Assembly (NCBI GenBank): GCA_002633005.1
Contig: NMRA01000091.1
Location: 605,267 to 669,266 of the forward strand
DNA from: Phoronis australis
Taxonomy: Eukaryota > Phoronida > Phoronidae
DNA length: 64,000 nt
Direction: 5' to 3'
In this document: positions 22,807-34,900 of the stretch, piece by piece
Position numbering within the stretch: position 1 is the stretch's first letter
Layout of the letters: each line of letters starts with the position of its first letter
Position numbers and translations under genes: made by a program
The notes under the pieces: generated by a model
Seen by the model: only the letters and a program-made list of their open reading frames with translations
What the model was told of the DNA's origin: nothing
Database searches by the model: none

Positions 22807-25560
22807 AAATCATCTCTTGTGTCTTCTCCAGTTGTTACATATCTTCCCATGGAAAGGTCGCGGCAAAGTCGCACCAAACTTAAAAGTGGAAAGAAAGTGT
22901 TTTTGAAGTTATGTTAAGTAAAAAATAGAGATACCTCTTGTTATCGTATAGAGACAGTTTTTTGTGCTCTTTGCTGTTACCCAGGTGAGTTTGTAGTATC
23001 TATAGAACACTAGAAAAGGATGTTGATGGCACGGCAACTGGCCCGTACCTTGGTTTTGAGGCAACACAATGTCGTATTTCCTGCCAAACACAGTCTGTGT
23101 GGGTCATTTGTGTTTTCATCACTTTCTAATGTTTCATCATTAGTAAATATTCACCTAGGGAACAGTAGCTGTCGAGGAAAGTTGTCTCTTCAAGATAATT
23201 AAGGAGTTGTTGCATTTTTACTAAAAGGTAACACCAGGAACGGTTGCTATCCACTTTCAGAATAGAATTATGGCACGCACAGAAATATGTGCAAAGTTGT
23301 AACTTTGTTTAAGGTTGGAATTCTATTTGCAAAAGGCACGAGCATGCTTTGATATTAGCACTGTATCCCATCAAAACTGCATTGAACAGTTTTAACATGT
23401 GGGACATGGGTATTAAGCATCTATTTCTGCTGAGACTCGATATTTTGTTTGTCAAAATTTGCTGGTAAGGTTAAGAAAGCCTCGAGGTACTATTAGATGG
23501 TAATTGCTCACTGAACGCCAGGTGAAACAAAAGCATCTGTGGTGTAGTCACCGTGGCTGAAAGTGTACCTGTCACGTGACTCATTCCCCATACAATCAAA
23601 CCGTGTCAAAATTTGCCTAGCTCATGTTAACTCATTTGTAATGATCCATTCCACAAGAACTGGGCCAACTGTACTGTTTGCAAGTTGGTTTTGTTTTAGT
23701 GAACCACTTTTATGATGAACATTTTAGAAATTAAAGTCCCTATAGGTTTATTGTAAGGCAGTCCTTCTGCATGTAGTCTGTTGTAGATTTTTGTCCAGCT
23801 AGTCTTCTTTGTTACTGCATACCAGTTGTAAATTTCAGACGAATTTTCTTGTGGTAGGATTTCACTTAACTAGAATGTGAATTTGCAATGCCAAGTTATG
23901 TATTGTATGCCTATATTGACTTGGTATATGGTCATTTGTATCAAAAATGGGTCTCGCACAATAATCTCTGTGTGTCCATATAAATTCAGATGTGGATTGC
24001 ACTAGCCAACATTCAGGTTGTATTTTGTGGAACCGTGAATGAATCTGGAAAGGGGATCTAAGGAGAACACCTCTCCTTCTGCTGAGCTACTTTTGAGTGC
24101 TTTAATGGAAAATATCAAGTGCCCACTACGTCACTCCATTGTGAGGCCATGATCTTGGATTCTGGATCTTTGCCTCGTGTGGAATTGTTGTTTAATTTAC
24201 ATGCGTAGCAAATCATTAGCTCCCAGAATTATGTTGAATCGTGTGTACTTTACATGTTTTCCCCACAGTAGGTTTTTGTGGTCTTCGGTACTTTGTGTGA
24301 AATGACTGAACAGCTGACCTGTGTAGCGCTCGTAGTCTTTTGTGCTGATGGCCGTCTGTGTGTCTGGCTGGCTGGGTGTATATTCTCATGCAGGTTGCAA
24401 TTCTAATCAAGATTGAAATATTGATACAAGTTTAATAATGTATATTTAAATATGAATAAATTCACTGAAGCGACAGTTACTGGAAAATTACGAGAGTGCT
24501 GTGACACTTGTCTCGCTTAACTTTATGGTTACTCCATGCAATGAAATGATTGAGCTTGTTTAAGTCCAGTGCTGTTACTTGAGTGTAGGTTCACTGTTGG
24601 CAAGAGCATTACATTGACTGCCACCTTTAGGACTTCTAAGAGCTGTAATGTGTGTTTGGAACTCCAGGAATACCTTTTTATTTGCATGAAAATGATTCGA
24701 GTTTGTTCTGTTGTCGGTATACAGGTATTTGTTGGTTTTTGCAATTAAGGCACTCTGCCACTGTTTAGCTGTCAAATGTTGAAATCTTAAAGCAAGCGGT
24801 ATGTTTAAAAACATCAGCAAGCTCATCTGATCTTGGATGGTTGCCGAATGAGCTTCCATTGTGTACACGTGCCATATTCCTATCGGCAAGTTTAGGGTAG
24901 ACCTAGGGTCTAATAAACTTTGAATTGTTTTCTTGAGTCGCTGATGGAAGTTATGGGTGTTTCGGTGTTTTTGCAACTTTAACAAAAATTGAAGCACTGG
25001 ATGAAACATTAAGTTGTAATTCTCTTACTGTGAATTCCTGTCACTTTCATTTGGTGAAGATTTTGAAACTTAAAGAGTAGCGGTCTGTGTCCTGTTGTAA
25101 TTCTCATTGCCAATGGAGTAGACAGACTTTCACCTTGCTCTAGATTTCTAGACTGTAGTGCTGTACTGGGTAGATCCATGCACTGTCATTAGACCAAACA
25201 ATGATTTGACTTGATTCGGACTGTTAAGTCCAATGACCAGGCAACGATTACATAAAAGGTTGGGGATTTTGATTTGTCGCTCTGTGTTATGTGCCTGTCC
25301 TGTAATTCTGCTGATTGGCCCAGGCAGTTACTGTAGGTGTTCTTCATCCTGAGACCGTCGTGATTTTGTATGTTCACTCCAGTTCAGTTGGGTTGTGCAG
25401 TATATTGTCACTTAATAGTCGATGTGTGCCAGAGTAAACGTCACAAGTCACACCGGAAAGTTTTCGTAGTATAGGAAAATTATTTTGTTTTCAAATGGAC
25501 GTATGTTGATTATGAGACCAAATAAAACTATTTCTTTTACAGTGGCCTTTCATTTTACTT
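22807..25560 (+). terminator. PSME3 proximal 3'UTR and polyadenylation signals
   Basis: About 2.7 kb without a recognisable coding exon separates the first PSME3 stop from a strong AATAAA (25521-25526), which is followed about 40 bases later by a GT-rich tract (GTGTGTTGTGTTTG). An earlier AATAAA lies at 24455-24460. This stretch would be the 3'UTR of the proximal isoform and intron for the distal one. Open frames within it (for example minus 24575-25009) lack domains. Confidence 0.45.
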
Positions 25561-25613
25561 TACCCTGACGTGTGTTGTGTTTGTTTGTCATGGTCTTCTA
25601 CATCATATTCAAT

Positions 25614-25730
25614 AGTGCCCCACTTTTTTCCGTGCCACGCCGCACTTGGTCTATAGGCGGTGCACCACTGGGGGGCTGAGGGGGCTTTAGCCCCCACTTT
25701 TTTCAGTGCTGCGCCGCCCATGCCCTGACT
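25614..25730. repeat. G/C-run dispersed repeat fragment
   Basis: CACTGGGGGGCTGAGGGGGC is followed by TTTAGCCCCCACTTTTTTCAG. A second CCCCACTTTTTTCCGTG occurs just before, so the unit is partly duplicated. This resembles short non-coding elements with G-run and C-run arms. Confidence 0.35.
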
Positions 25731-25983
25731 GAACACTGATCAGGATCGAGTTCAATATATGGCACTAGTGCCTCGCTAAAAAAACAAAATCTCGCATTTA
25801 TATGTCGCTCGTAAATTGCCTTGTGTCTTATCACTGAGAGTACGTGGCCTCACTGCGTAAATTTTCTCGCCGCGAGACAGCTATTGAACTCTATCCAGAT
25901 CTGACTGACTTTACCATTTGACTGTCTCGTATAGTCGAGCTCGGCAGTGTTGTCTGCGTTTGTCATGGAGTTTTTATTCGCAG

Positions 25984-26064
25984 GCTGGTTTCCATGACGA
26001 AGTTGTGAAAAACATGGAAAAGATACTGAAACCTCGTTCAGAAAACGCGGAGCATATGTTCTAG
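25984..26064 (+). CDS. PSME3: Alternative terminal coding exon of PSME3
   Basis: Directly after TTCGCAG is a phase-0 frame of 26 residues and a stop: AGFHDEVVKNMEKILKPR, then SENAEHMF. It aligns residue for residue with the proximal last exon (AGLHDVVTKNLEKIRKPR, then TVNGHDSMY) and with the end of vertebrate PSME3. The phase matches the donor at 21180, so exon 9 can join either. Between the copies there are many silent third-base changes (GAT/GAC, AAT/AAC, ATC/ATA, AAG/AAA, CCG/CCT, CGA/CGT), while frame, stop position and the key KN-EKI-KPR core are kept. This points to selection on protein rather than decay. With this exon the protein would be 244 aa. It could instead be the tail of a mostly lost tandem gene copy; no other PSME3 exon duplicates are seen nearby. 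Confidence 0.75.
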   Translation, partial: AGFHDEVVKNMEKILKPRSENAEHMF

Positions 26065-27169
26065 TCGGACCATGCATTCCAAGAGGAGACCTCTTGCTCC
26101 ACAGATTTCTCTGACTAACTGTAGTGTACATATATAGGCACAGATTATGGTTGGAACAATATTGTTATAGCGTGTGGCATAGTTGTTTGTTCTGGTAATT
26201 CTTTATAATATAACCCGATACTAGTCAAGTTTATAGTATTACTCATTAATTGTCAAATATGATTACGACAGATTATCATCAACTCATCCCCATGATCCGA
26301 ACCACAAATATTATAGGCGGAGTCAAGAAGAAGTAGATAAAAGTTCTTACAGACCGATCTTCCTCAGTAAATTGGTTCGGATTTTTCTCCAGGGACCCCT
26401 CTGTAACAAAGAGTATGGTGTTTTGTAGCTCTCTTTTTCCGTTTTATTTTTACTTGAAATGCATTTGTAACCCGACGAAGAGGTGCGCTGATGATAGCAT
26501 GAATTGCTGCCGATTTCCTGTTTTAAAATTCGTCCTTTCATATTTTGGGATCACAGTCAATTAAAGGGAACTCTTTGATACATGTCAACCCTTTTCCTGT
26601 TTTAGTTCGTATCCTTTCTCGCTCACGGAGAGGGGGTGCTGACCCCGGCAACGGTGGCTCCCTCTTCCTGTTTTTGAGAAATCACACAATATGTAAGGAT
26701 GGTCACTAGCTGTCTCTGTCGTTTTTGTTATGATATATAACTGTCATATTAAGGCGTCCCTTTCACACATGGGTCCCCATTGGAGGGGCGGTCTAAAGTA
26801 GGCCTAGTTGCCTAGCTTTTATTCCCCACCTTTAAATGTGGCACTGTGAATTGTTCAGGGAGGGAAGAAGATAAAATTTCCAAATGGCCGGGAAAACCAA
26901 ATAACATTTTCATGTGAAACACAACAGCGCCAAGACAAGCTGCTCAAACACGGCAACGATGTAAGGTTGTCTTTTAAAAACCCAATAGCAGTGGAAGGAA
27001 GAAATCCAGTTAAAGAACATGGAGAATAGTATTTGTAAATTACACAAAAACAATGTTCCCGGTTTTTTAACGATCGCTGAATATTTTTTTCCCAAAGAAT
27101 TCCTTGACCAGGGATCGGATCTTTTTACTGGAAATTAAACTCGAAATTATTTTGTTCATTTTTTCGTTC

Positions 27170-27580
27170 TACTTTGGTATGAGCTCATGATAGTAGTCTG
27201 TGCTCGAGCACATTATGGTTTGCGGGGATAACTGTGTAATGGTCTTTAGCACTTAGCGATCCCAGCATTAAACATTCGAGTTCAGAACGATTTCGTAGTC
27301 TTACTTGAAATATCGAGTTGTTTACGCGAGTTTGTAGATCGATTCTAGAGGCCGTCACTAAATGCGAATTACACAGTAGTTCGCGTACTTAAGCACAGAA
27401 TAATAAATAATTTCAATTGGATTAAAGGAGAACGGAAAATGTCAAATATTCAGATGATAACGTTCCACGGCAGTAAATGACACAATTTGGACTCGGAAAT
27501 AAAAATAGACATGCCGTTACACTTGGTCCAAAACGTCACAAACATTCCAATATTTTCGAGTTTGATTTTGAGTAAAAACA
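27170..27580 (+). repeat. Dispersed repeat B, copy 1
   Basis: CTGTGCTCGAGCACATTATGG and a distal TTTTCGAGTTTGATTTTGAG match the layout of the copy at 31280-31580. The copies are strongly diverged and non-coding. Confidence 0.45.
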
Positions 27581-28210
27581 TTAGATCCTTGGCCATGGAA
27601 TGATTTTTTGGTTTGAAGTTCGTTATCAGGAAAGCATTGCACGCAGTTGATGAAGAGGGGAGTTGCTTGTAGGAGAATTCTACTTGGATCAGAGGGAGGT
27701 ACGAGTTATGATGACCGGGTGCGGTGTACATGTCTGTCAGAAAAGGGTGCCTCTTTCGTTTTTGGAGTGCAAGTTGAACTCATAAACCGTAACTGGCTAC
27801 CTCTGTAATGAACCAGAGAAATAATGTCAACACGATTTAATTCTGAAAATGTCTTGATTTCTTGGAGGAAGGCCCCAAACCCCCGTGACATTGCGTAAAA
27901 TTTTATGCAGTAAATGGTGGATTTAAAAAAAGTGTTGGAACTTATATGCTTTTAAAAATCACAATCCAGGCCAATCAAAGCACGGGCAACCGCGGCCAGC
28001 AGTCGATCAGCTGTCAAACGGCAGAACACCCGCAAATTCTATCTGACGATATGTTAATTAGCTAGTTTAGAGTTACGGGCATTTTTGGTCGATATATACT
28101 ACGTAAAATCGGGACAACTAATCGCAGCACTATTCATCCTCCATTGTGTTTATTTTGAAAAGTCGTCATACTGTACGACCGTGCTGCTTTGTTTTTCCAA
28201 GGTTCATAGT

Positions 28211-28381
28211 CAGTGGCGGATTTAGAGGGGGGGGGGGGGCAAGGGGGCCANCCACGCCCCCCCCCCTAAAATTGTCTCAGATTCCATTTGGGAGTTCGGG
28301 AGTGCGAATTTCTGACAGGCAAAATCATGGCTAATACTCTGCCCTGGTCCCCTCTAACTCAAAATCCTGGATACGCCCCTG
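28211..28381 (+). mobile_element. GGGGCGGATCCAGG-family MITE, copy 2
   Basis: CAGTGGCGGATTTAG at the left faces GGATACGCCCCTG at the right, and ATAGT flanks both ends as a possible target duplication. Inside are a long G run, a C run with one N (28251), CAGATTCCATTTGGGAGTTC and CATGGCTAATACTCTGCCCTG. About 171 bp, no coding capacity. Confidence 0.65.
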
Positions 28382-28665
28382 ATAGTATTGTAAGAAACGG
28401 TGAGGCGTTGCATTTGCGGGGGTTGTTATAACTAATTTGATCACACTGTGACTCTTTTTGACTTTCCCGTGGGACATGGAGAAGCGCGGATAATATACCA
28501 GTTTTTATGAGAAACTCGCGTGTTCAGTGGTGGACATGACATACTGGCGCTGAGCCTGGTACGTTCATGTGTCACACCAGGCTCGTTGGAATGCAAAAAT
28601 TATTGGTGGCGGGGCCGGGGCACAANATTTGTACCGAATCTCCCACGTCTTAGGTGGGGGTCGGC

Positions 28666-28818
28666 ACAAAGGCGGACTTAGGGGTGGCCAAGGGGCCATG
28701 GCCCCCTAAAATTCTTCCAGATTCCATTTGGCAGTTCGGGGTGCGAATTTTTGACGGGTAAAACCCTGGCTAATGACTTTACTCTGCCCCTTAACTCAAA
28801 ATCCTGGATCCGCCCCTA
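28666..28818 (+). mobile_element. GGGGCGGATCCAGG-family MITE, copy 3
   Basis: Same order of blocks as the copy 300 bp upstream (GGCGGACTTAGGGG, CCAGATTCCATTTGGCAGTTC, GGCTAATGACTTTACTCTGCC, TCCTGGATCCGCCCCTA). Same orientation. Confidence 0.65.
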
Positions 28819-31279
28819 GGACAATCTCGAGGATGAAACCATTAAGAGTTGAGTAACCGTGAACCAACACGGAGAGTAAGAATGGGTATAGGACCAGTAC
28901 ACTGACCGGTAGCGAGGAGCTGCCTCAAGTAGCTATGGCTGAGATCTAACAGCCAGTGTGAAAATATTAAATTCCCGATGAACTAACACTAGTTGCTGGT
29001 CAGCTTAGCAGTGATTCACTTGAGACAGGCAGCTCGTACCAGCCGTCTGCGCTTGCTCTAAGGTCAATATTCGTTTTATTGTGATCCAGTTTCGGGAAAA
29101 GTTTATTTTATTATGGTCATTCATTGAAGTAGTTTTTTGAAAAGGTGGGGTCCCGAAGTCCCTGGTATAGTATTTTTAGTGCTGTTTCAAAATGCGTACA
29201 TGTAGTTGAAACAAGACCGGTAGTCCAGTTTCTGGCGGCTGGATAAAAAATAGTGTGCCCCAAAAATGTACACACTTCCTGAACACCTGGAGTTTAAATT
29301 CAGTTCCCATGGATCACTGAGATTCTGCGCGGGCCTACTGCATGGTTACATTATATTTTTAACGTAGGTACGTCAGTCATAACGTGCACGCGAATCGGGA
29401 CAAGCAATCAATTCAGTTTTGAAGAACAAAAACTCATTGCTTAATACTACTGTATACTAAAAACACCAAAGAAGTGCAAAAACAACCTTTCCAAGCAACG
29501 AGTTTAATTTCATTTATTTAAGGATATTTAGAACGTTTTTTCCATCTACGGTTTGTGAGTCCGAATTTTATCAATGTCTTTGAGAGTTATTTTAGATATG
29601 CAAAAATCGTCTAAGTGTACTTTGGGGATCGGATTATAGGGTTTTTCCAACTTCAGGCTGCAATTAAATTCACGGAGACATCACCAACTCTTACAAAATT
29701 AGCTTCTAATTGTCGAAAATCATCTATGAATCTATCGATTTTAGTAGTCGCATAAACATGTTAATCAGAAGCCAACGAATTTGATTCTCAAAACGAAATA
29801 TAATGAGCAATTTCCGCATGCATGCTTGCACTCTTGACGGGTAGCCGGGGGAATATGGGAAACGGGGCATTTGTATTAAGATGTATTTTTTCTCATTTCA
29901 AAGGTATCTGTAAGGGTTAGGAGGTTAACTTGAACTCCGCTGACAAAAAAATTTGAAATATTTGTTTAAGATTGCGAGAGTTCTTTTTGAGTACCCCCTT
30001 TCGACATGTACACGGTCATCACAAATAGTAGCCAGCAGTGTTTTCCACACGTGGGAATTCCTTACAAACAACTCATAGTAACCATCTTTAAAGAAGATAC
30101 TATTCTTGTGATACTACGGGAAACAGTAGCATTATTTTATAACTAACCATCGGAAATAGTCCTTTTGTGTGATTCACAAATAGTGGTCTTCACGTTCTTC
30201 AGAATTCCACCCTTTTAATGGCGGCAATCCTACTGTATTTTTTCACATTTTTGGTTATTTGGGTCGCCAAAACGCATGTGCTGTGCACGAATTTTTTTTT
30301 TGATGAATTTGGAATCTCAACTTCCATCGTGGATACTTGGCAGTATCTAATTACATGTGTAGAAGGACAAAGGGACATTTCTTCCGAACTGCTCCACATA
30401 GAGAGGGTACCGTCTGAAATGGGACACCTTATAATGAAAGGCTCATTAAGCTTGGAAAAAAGAGTGACGGTGCATGCTTTCCACCGTCGTGTGGTCCCAA
30501 AACGATGCAGGGCGGAGTGACCTCCTTCAACTGAAAGCCGGTTGTACGATTTCACAAAAACTGGAAATAGAGGTAATCGATTTCAACATTGGGCCCTCTC
30601 TCCGTGAGCGGGCCCCTTAAGAATTTGTCAATAAAAACACAAAAAGAGTGGTCCGGACACTTGAATGTCATCAATGGCGTCCTTCAAGAGCGGGGCCCCT
30701 AAAGATGAAGCTTTTATATCCATATTTTCAAATACCAGGAAATGCGCAGCAATTGATGTTACCTGTCAGGACATCAATTTTTCTCAAATGATATACAGTT
30801 TCGAGAAAAAAATAAGGCGAAAGTTGTCTCCGTTATCCCTCATAGCCAGAGAGGGGCATCTGGAAAAATATGGTTTGGCATTCGCAAAACTAATTTAAAA
30901 ATCCAGTAAATTTGAGTACGCTCCGCAAAAGCTTCGCTTTACAATTTTTCTCGATTTTTCGAAATACTTTGAATGATTGATTTCGTGCACAACGGTTTTC
31001 AAGTGGGTTTAGACGCCGGACCCGGTGTGCTGCAAAAGCGGAGACCCTAACGACAATGTCCTGGCCAGCCCTCAACGAAAAGGCGGTAAACCATGCAGCT
31101 GACGTAGAGTTGTTAAATGTTCTCTTAAAATTTCTCTTATCCGTATTTCACAGTCTTTCTTAGTTCGACTGTCCCCGGCCCACGCCTGGGCCCGGTCTCT
31201 AGTAATCTTTGTACTCAGTCGAAACGAACTCGCCGGAAACTATTTTTGGCAATTTCTTTGCTCCTTTTGAGCGAACTTA

Positions 31280-31580
31280 AGATAATTGGTTATCAGACTG
31301 TGCTCGAATACACTATAGTTTATGCATAGGAGTTTCTAGTTCAAGTTTACCCTTGAAGACCCTTATATTCGTGTTACAAACTCGAGTAAAAACTCGAAAT
31401 TTCGTTCAAACTCGAACTTATTGCTTTAATATTGGGTCTGTGAACTAAGGGCAATAAATTATCTACGTAAGTTATTGTGTACCCGAGCATAGAATACTAG
31501 ACACTTGTCTTGAGTTCGCCCAAAAGTAGAGTAGAAAATGCCAAACCTAATTTTGAGTTCCATTTCGAGTAAAAAGATTG
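31280..31580 (+). repeat. Dispersed repeat B, copy 2
   Basis: CTGTGCTCGAATACACTATAG and CCCTTATATTCGTGTTACAA are followed by CTCGAGTAAAAACTCGAAAT. Fragments of the latter part recur at about 46135-46215 and 53450-53520. Confidence 0.45.
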
Positions 31581-31839
31581 GAGACCGGGCCCTGGTTGCC
31601 ACGATGGCCTGACGCCTGCCGACAGTGAAATTTTTTTGGCCGGGGGGGGTCCGTCCCCGGCTCTCCGCCGCTTCCTACGATCCTGCACACTCTTGTCCGT
31701 GGAGCAAAGATCCTTTCAATTGAAGTCAAATATATTTTTGAAAATTTTGTATTCATATTAGATGAGACTTGTACTCTATCGCTGATGAGCCCGAGCTCCT
31801 CTGTGCATGTCTAGTGTTGCAGTGCGCCCTCGTGTGGCA

Positions 31840-31953
31840 ATAGCTACCGCGCATGTCATATGTAAAAAACGGAAGTTTACGACGAAGCAGAAGAGAAACA
31901 TAGAAGACGAGAACTGGACGTTTTCACAATAAGTCTGTTGCTCGACGATCACG
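31840..31953 (+). promoter_or_regulatory. CIR1 5'UTR/promoter candidate
   Basis: An NRF1-like CCGCGCATG and an ETS-like ACGGAAGT (about 31869) lie within 110 bases of the CIR1 ATG, in GC-richer sequence than the surroundings. No TATA box. Confidence 0.35.
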
Positions 31954-34900
31954 ATGGGGAAAGGTTATCACAATTACATGACGAAGAAATTCTTCCACCC
32001 TGGAAGTAAAGAAAATCTTAAGAGGGTATGTTAAAATTGTGGAATGCTGTAGTAATACGAAATAGTTATCGCCTAGACTAGAGAGTTGAGTCGCATACTG
32101 AGACAGTAGAGATATTCTTTTACTCTATTTTTAGGCAGTTTACGCACTTACAATACTTAGTACCAGTAGTAGACTTTAGGAGACAGTCGTTGTCTTTAAT
32201 TTATCACGTTACTGTATTATACGCAGGTTCTCATACGGCCTTACCTGAATACATTGTTGGGTAAAAATGGAGTAAATTGGTCCCTCTTCAAAATGTCTAC
32301 CGAGAACAAGTTTTCACTGAATAACGGCAATGTCCGTCATTCATTGAAACTGGGTCCCGGTAGACATTTTGAAGAGGGACCCGTTTACTCCATTTTTATC
32401 CATTGTAGTCTGTAACCTCGTAGGAGGAGCACGCAAAGACATCGTGCTGTGAGCAGGACCAGATGACAGAGAGACACAATTCCTAGTCACGTGATGACTT
32501 CCCGCAACTCCGCAAGATACTTAAATGTCAATACATGCCATCTTACAGTCATACAGAAAACCAATCCGATCCACACAAACAGAGTAAATCTGCAGTAATA
32601 CATATAGTTGCAGTTACCAGTCTCACTATTTAGTTTTCAAGGTACTTGTAATTTTGATACTTAAGCATTAGTTTTTATTTCAGTATTCGGTATAATTAAT
32701 ACCGGAACTGGTAACTGGTGCCCAACCCTGACGAAGTAGCGAACCAAGGCCTCCCATTACTACTGTTCTTGCTCAGTACCTGTCTGTAGTAGTTGCAATA
32801 AACCAAGCAATATCCTGTTCTTCACATCAAGACTGTAAAACATGGTTGAGACGTGTTGTCTTATTACTTACTGCGCTTGCCATCTGTACTATTTCAGAAG
32901 GTGCTATGCCATAGGCCCATGACCATCTGTGTCAAGGTTTTCGGCAAATTACACTCAACCCTAGCTAAACCATCAAATACCTCTCAAGTGGAGGTTCATG
33001 GGATAGAATGAAGACTTCCGTGATACATTACAAGTATCCCATGTGTCTTCACTGAAAAATGTCTCCCCAATGATGAAGTCCACATATGCCTGTGTTTGCC
33101 TTTCTGGAGGGGCTCCTCCATGTTGTTTCCCTTTAGACTGAACTCTGGATGCAATACTTAATAAATTGGCTGCGCTATTGTAGGTGTGGATGGCTCAACA
33201 GAAGCACGAGTTTGAGACAAAGAAACAGGAAGAGCTACAGGCACAATATGAACGTGAGCAGGAGATTATCGGCAACCGTGCCCTGCTGGGCGATGAGAAG
33301 GCCAAGGTTGGCCTCAGCTTCATGTATGATGCACCGCCTGGTGCTAAACAAGGTACTGGCTCTAGGCAATCGCTTTTATCTGTGGTGAAATTCGGTGCGA
33401 GTATCTGGGCACTGGTGCAATTTCGTTCCAGTTGTGCTGTCTTCTAGAGATGTATGAGCAGATATTTGTGTTTTTCATGGAGTTAAATTTTGATTTAGTA
33501 TCATGTTTGGGAAAGCTAGTTAGTTGGCAGGGATGACACTAGGCTGCGGCTTTGTGGCACTGCAGCACAAACTCAGTCTCGTAAGTAATGTGGCATTGCA
33601 CATTTGTCTGGAATCGAGAATTATCAATGCAACGCAACGAAAACAACAGTGGAATATAGATCATCTGACTGATAAAAGTATCATCAACATGTAACTTTCA
33701 AAGTTTGATAAATATGCACATAAATCACAATAGCTAGATATTACTTCATATGCTTGCTGCCACTGACAAATCATTTGAATTACCAACCATGTTTTGTATT
33801 CAAACGTCACCAGGATGTGAATTCTCAAATCCTCCACCAGAATGTCTACCTGGAAATTTGGTAGTAAAATTTTTGAAAGGGACAATATATTGTTAATTTT
33901 GAAATGTTTTTAATTCACAAGTCTGTGTCCTCTGAGTTATGATTTTTTGTCAAAGTTTGACTTGATATTTTATTTGGTAATGGAGCACTGATGTGTGTTG
34001 TTAGTATGTGCTTTAGTCACAAGTTTGGTTTTGGGGAACAGCTGCTCAAGAGGTGTTGGTATTTTTACCAGTAATATCGGCAACTCGTGTTGGCAGGAAG
34101 TTGACGGTAGGAGTTATGTGGGTACTGAGAATGTGTGCATATTTTGACCATTGACAACGACTAATCTTGATTGAATTAGATTGTCAAATCGCTGTGTACT
34201 TTTAACATGCTATGTCATGAAGTGCTGATCTGAAATGGAGCTTGTGTGGCCAACATTACTATCATTACTTTTGGGTTGGGGGAACACATGCTGAATTTTT
34301 TGAAAGAGCCAGTAGATGTAAGTTTTGTTTTTTCGAATGCTGTAATTAAACCAGAATCTTTCATTATTACTGGACTATTACAACTTGCAGTGGATGTTAC
34401 GGGTAGCTACCTTGTATTTATATATGCCGTAAACAGAGTACCATTTGAAATGCTTTACAGGACATTCGGCAACATCGAAGACGACTTTGTGACGTAAAGT
34501 GACAGAAAACAACACTTGCGTGCACCAGAATTGAAAGCAGAGGTCGTCTGCACCATGCATTTTGATGCGAGTAGGACATAGCAACCACCATTGAGAAATA
34601 AAAGATTGAAAACAAACCTCAAATTGAATCGAATAATTACATAGATCAGTAATTTTAAGTCTTTAGCGCAAAGCGTTCTCTGCCAACTGATGATGCTGAA
34701 GTCAAATTCCACCAATTTGTAAATGTGTCCACAAGTTTTCTGTGATGTCACTATATGTTTACGAGATGATTATCATCCCACAATGCGTTTGGCAGAAGAT
34801 AGCAGCGCTGTAGATGAAATCACCAAATTCTTTTGCAGCCTGTTCAAACCTTCTGACTGCTTGACATAAATATTGAATGCTCCAACATCACACTTTGCTG

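Larger units (their letters stand above)
26065..31840. other. Intergenic region between PSME3 and CIR1
   Basis: No gene is recognised in about 5.8 kb. It holds two copies of the GGGGCGGATCCAGG repeat and two copies of dispersed repeat B (about 27170-27580 and 31280-31580). An AATAAA at about 27406 could serve the distal PSME3 isoform. A two-way open stretch at 30199-30555 has no recognisable domain. Confidence 0.5.

Noticed and set aside
24575-25009. 144-codon open frame on the minus strand in the PSME3 3' region
   Set aside because: No recognisable domain and no splice or promoter context; it lies in the inferred 3'UTR. Most likely chance.
30199-30555. 118-codon minus and 100-codon plus frames
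   Set aside because: Mutually antisense, no domain, and interspersed with repeat-like sequence.
34246-34497. 83-codon frame in CIR1 intron 2 as an extra exon
   Set aside because: CIR1 homology is continuous from exon 2 to exon 3 in matching phase, so there is no room or need for it.
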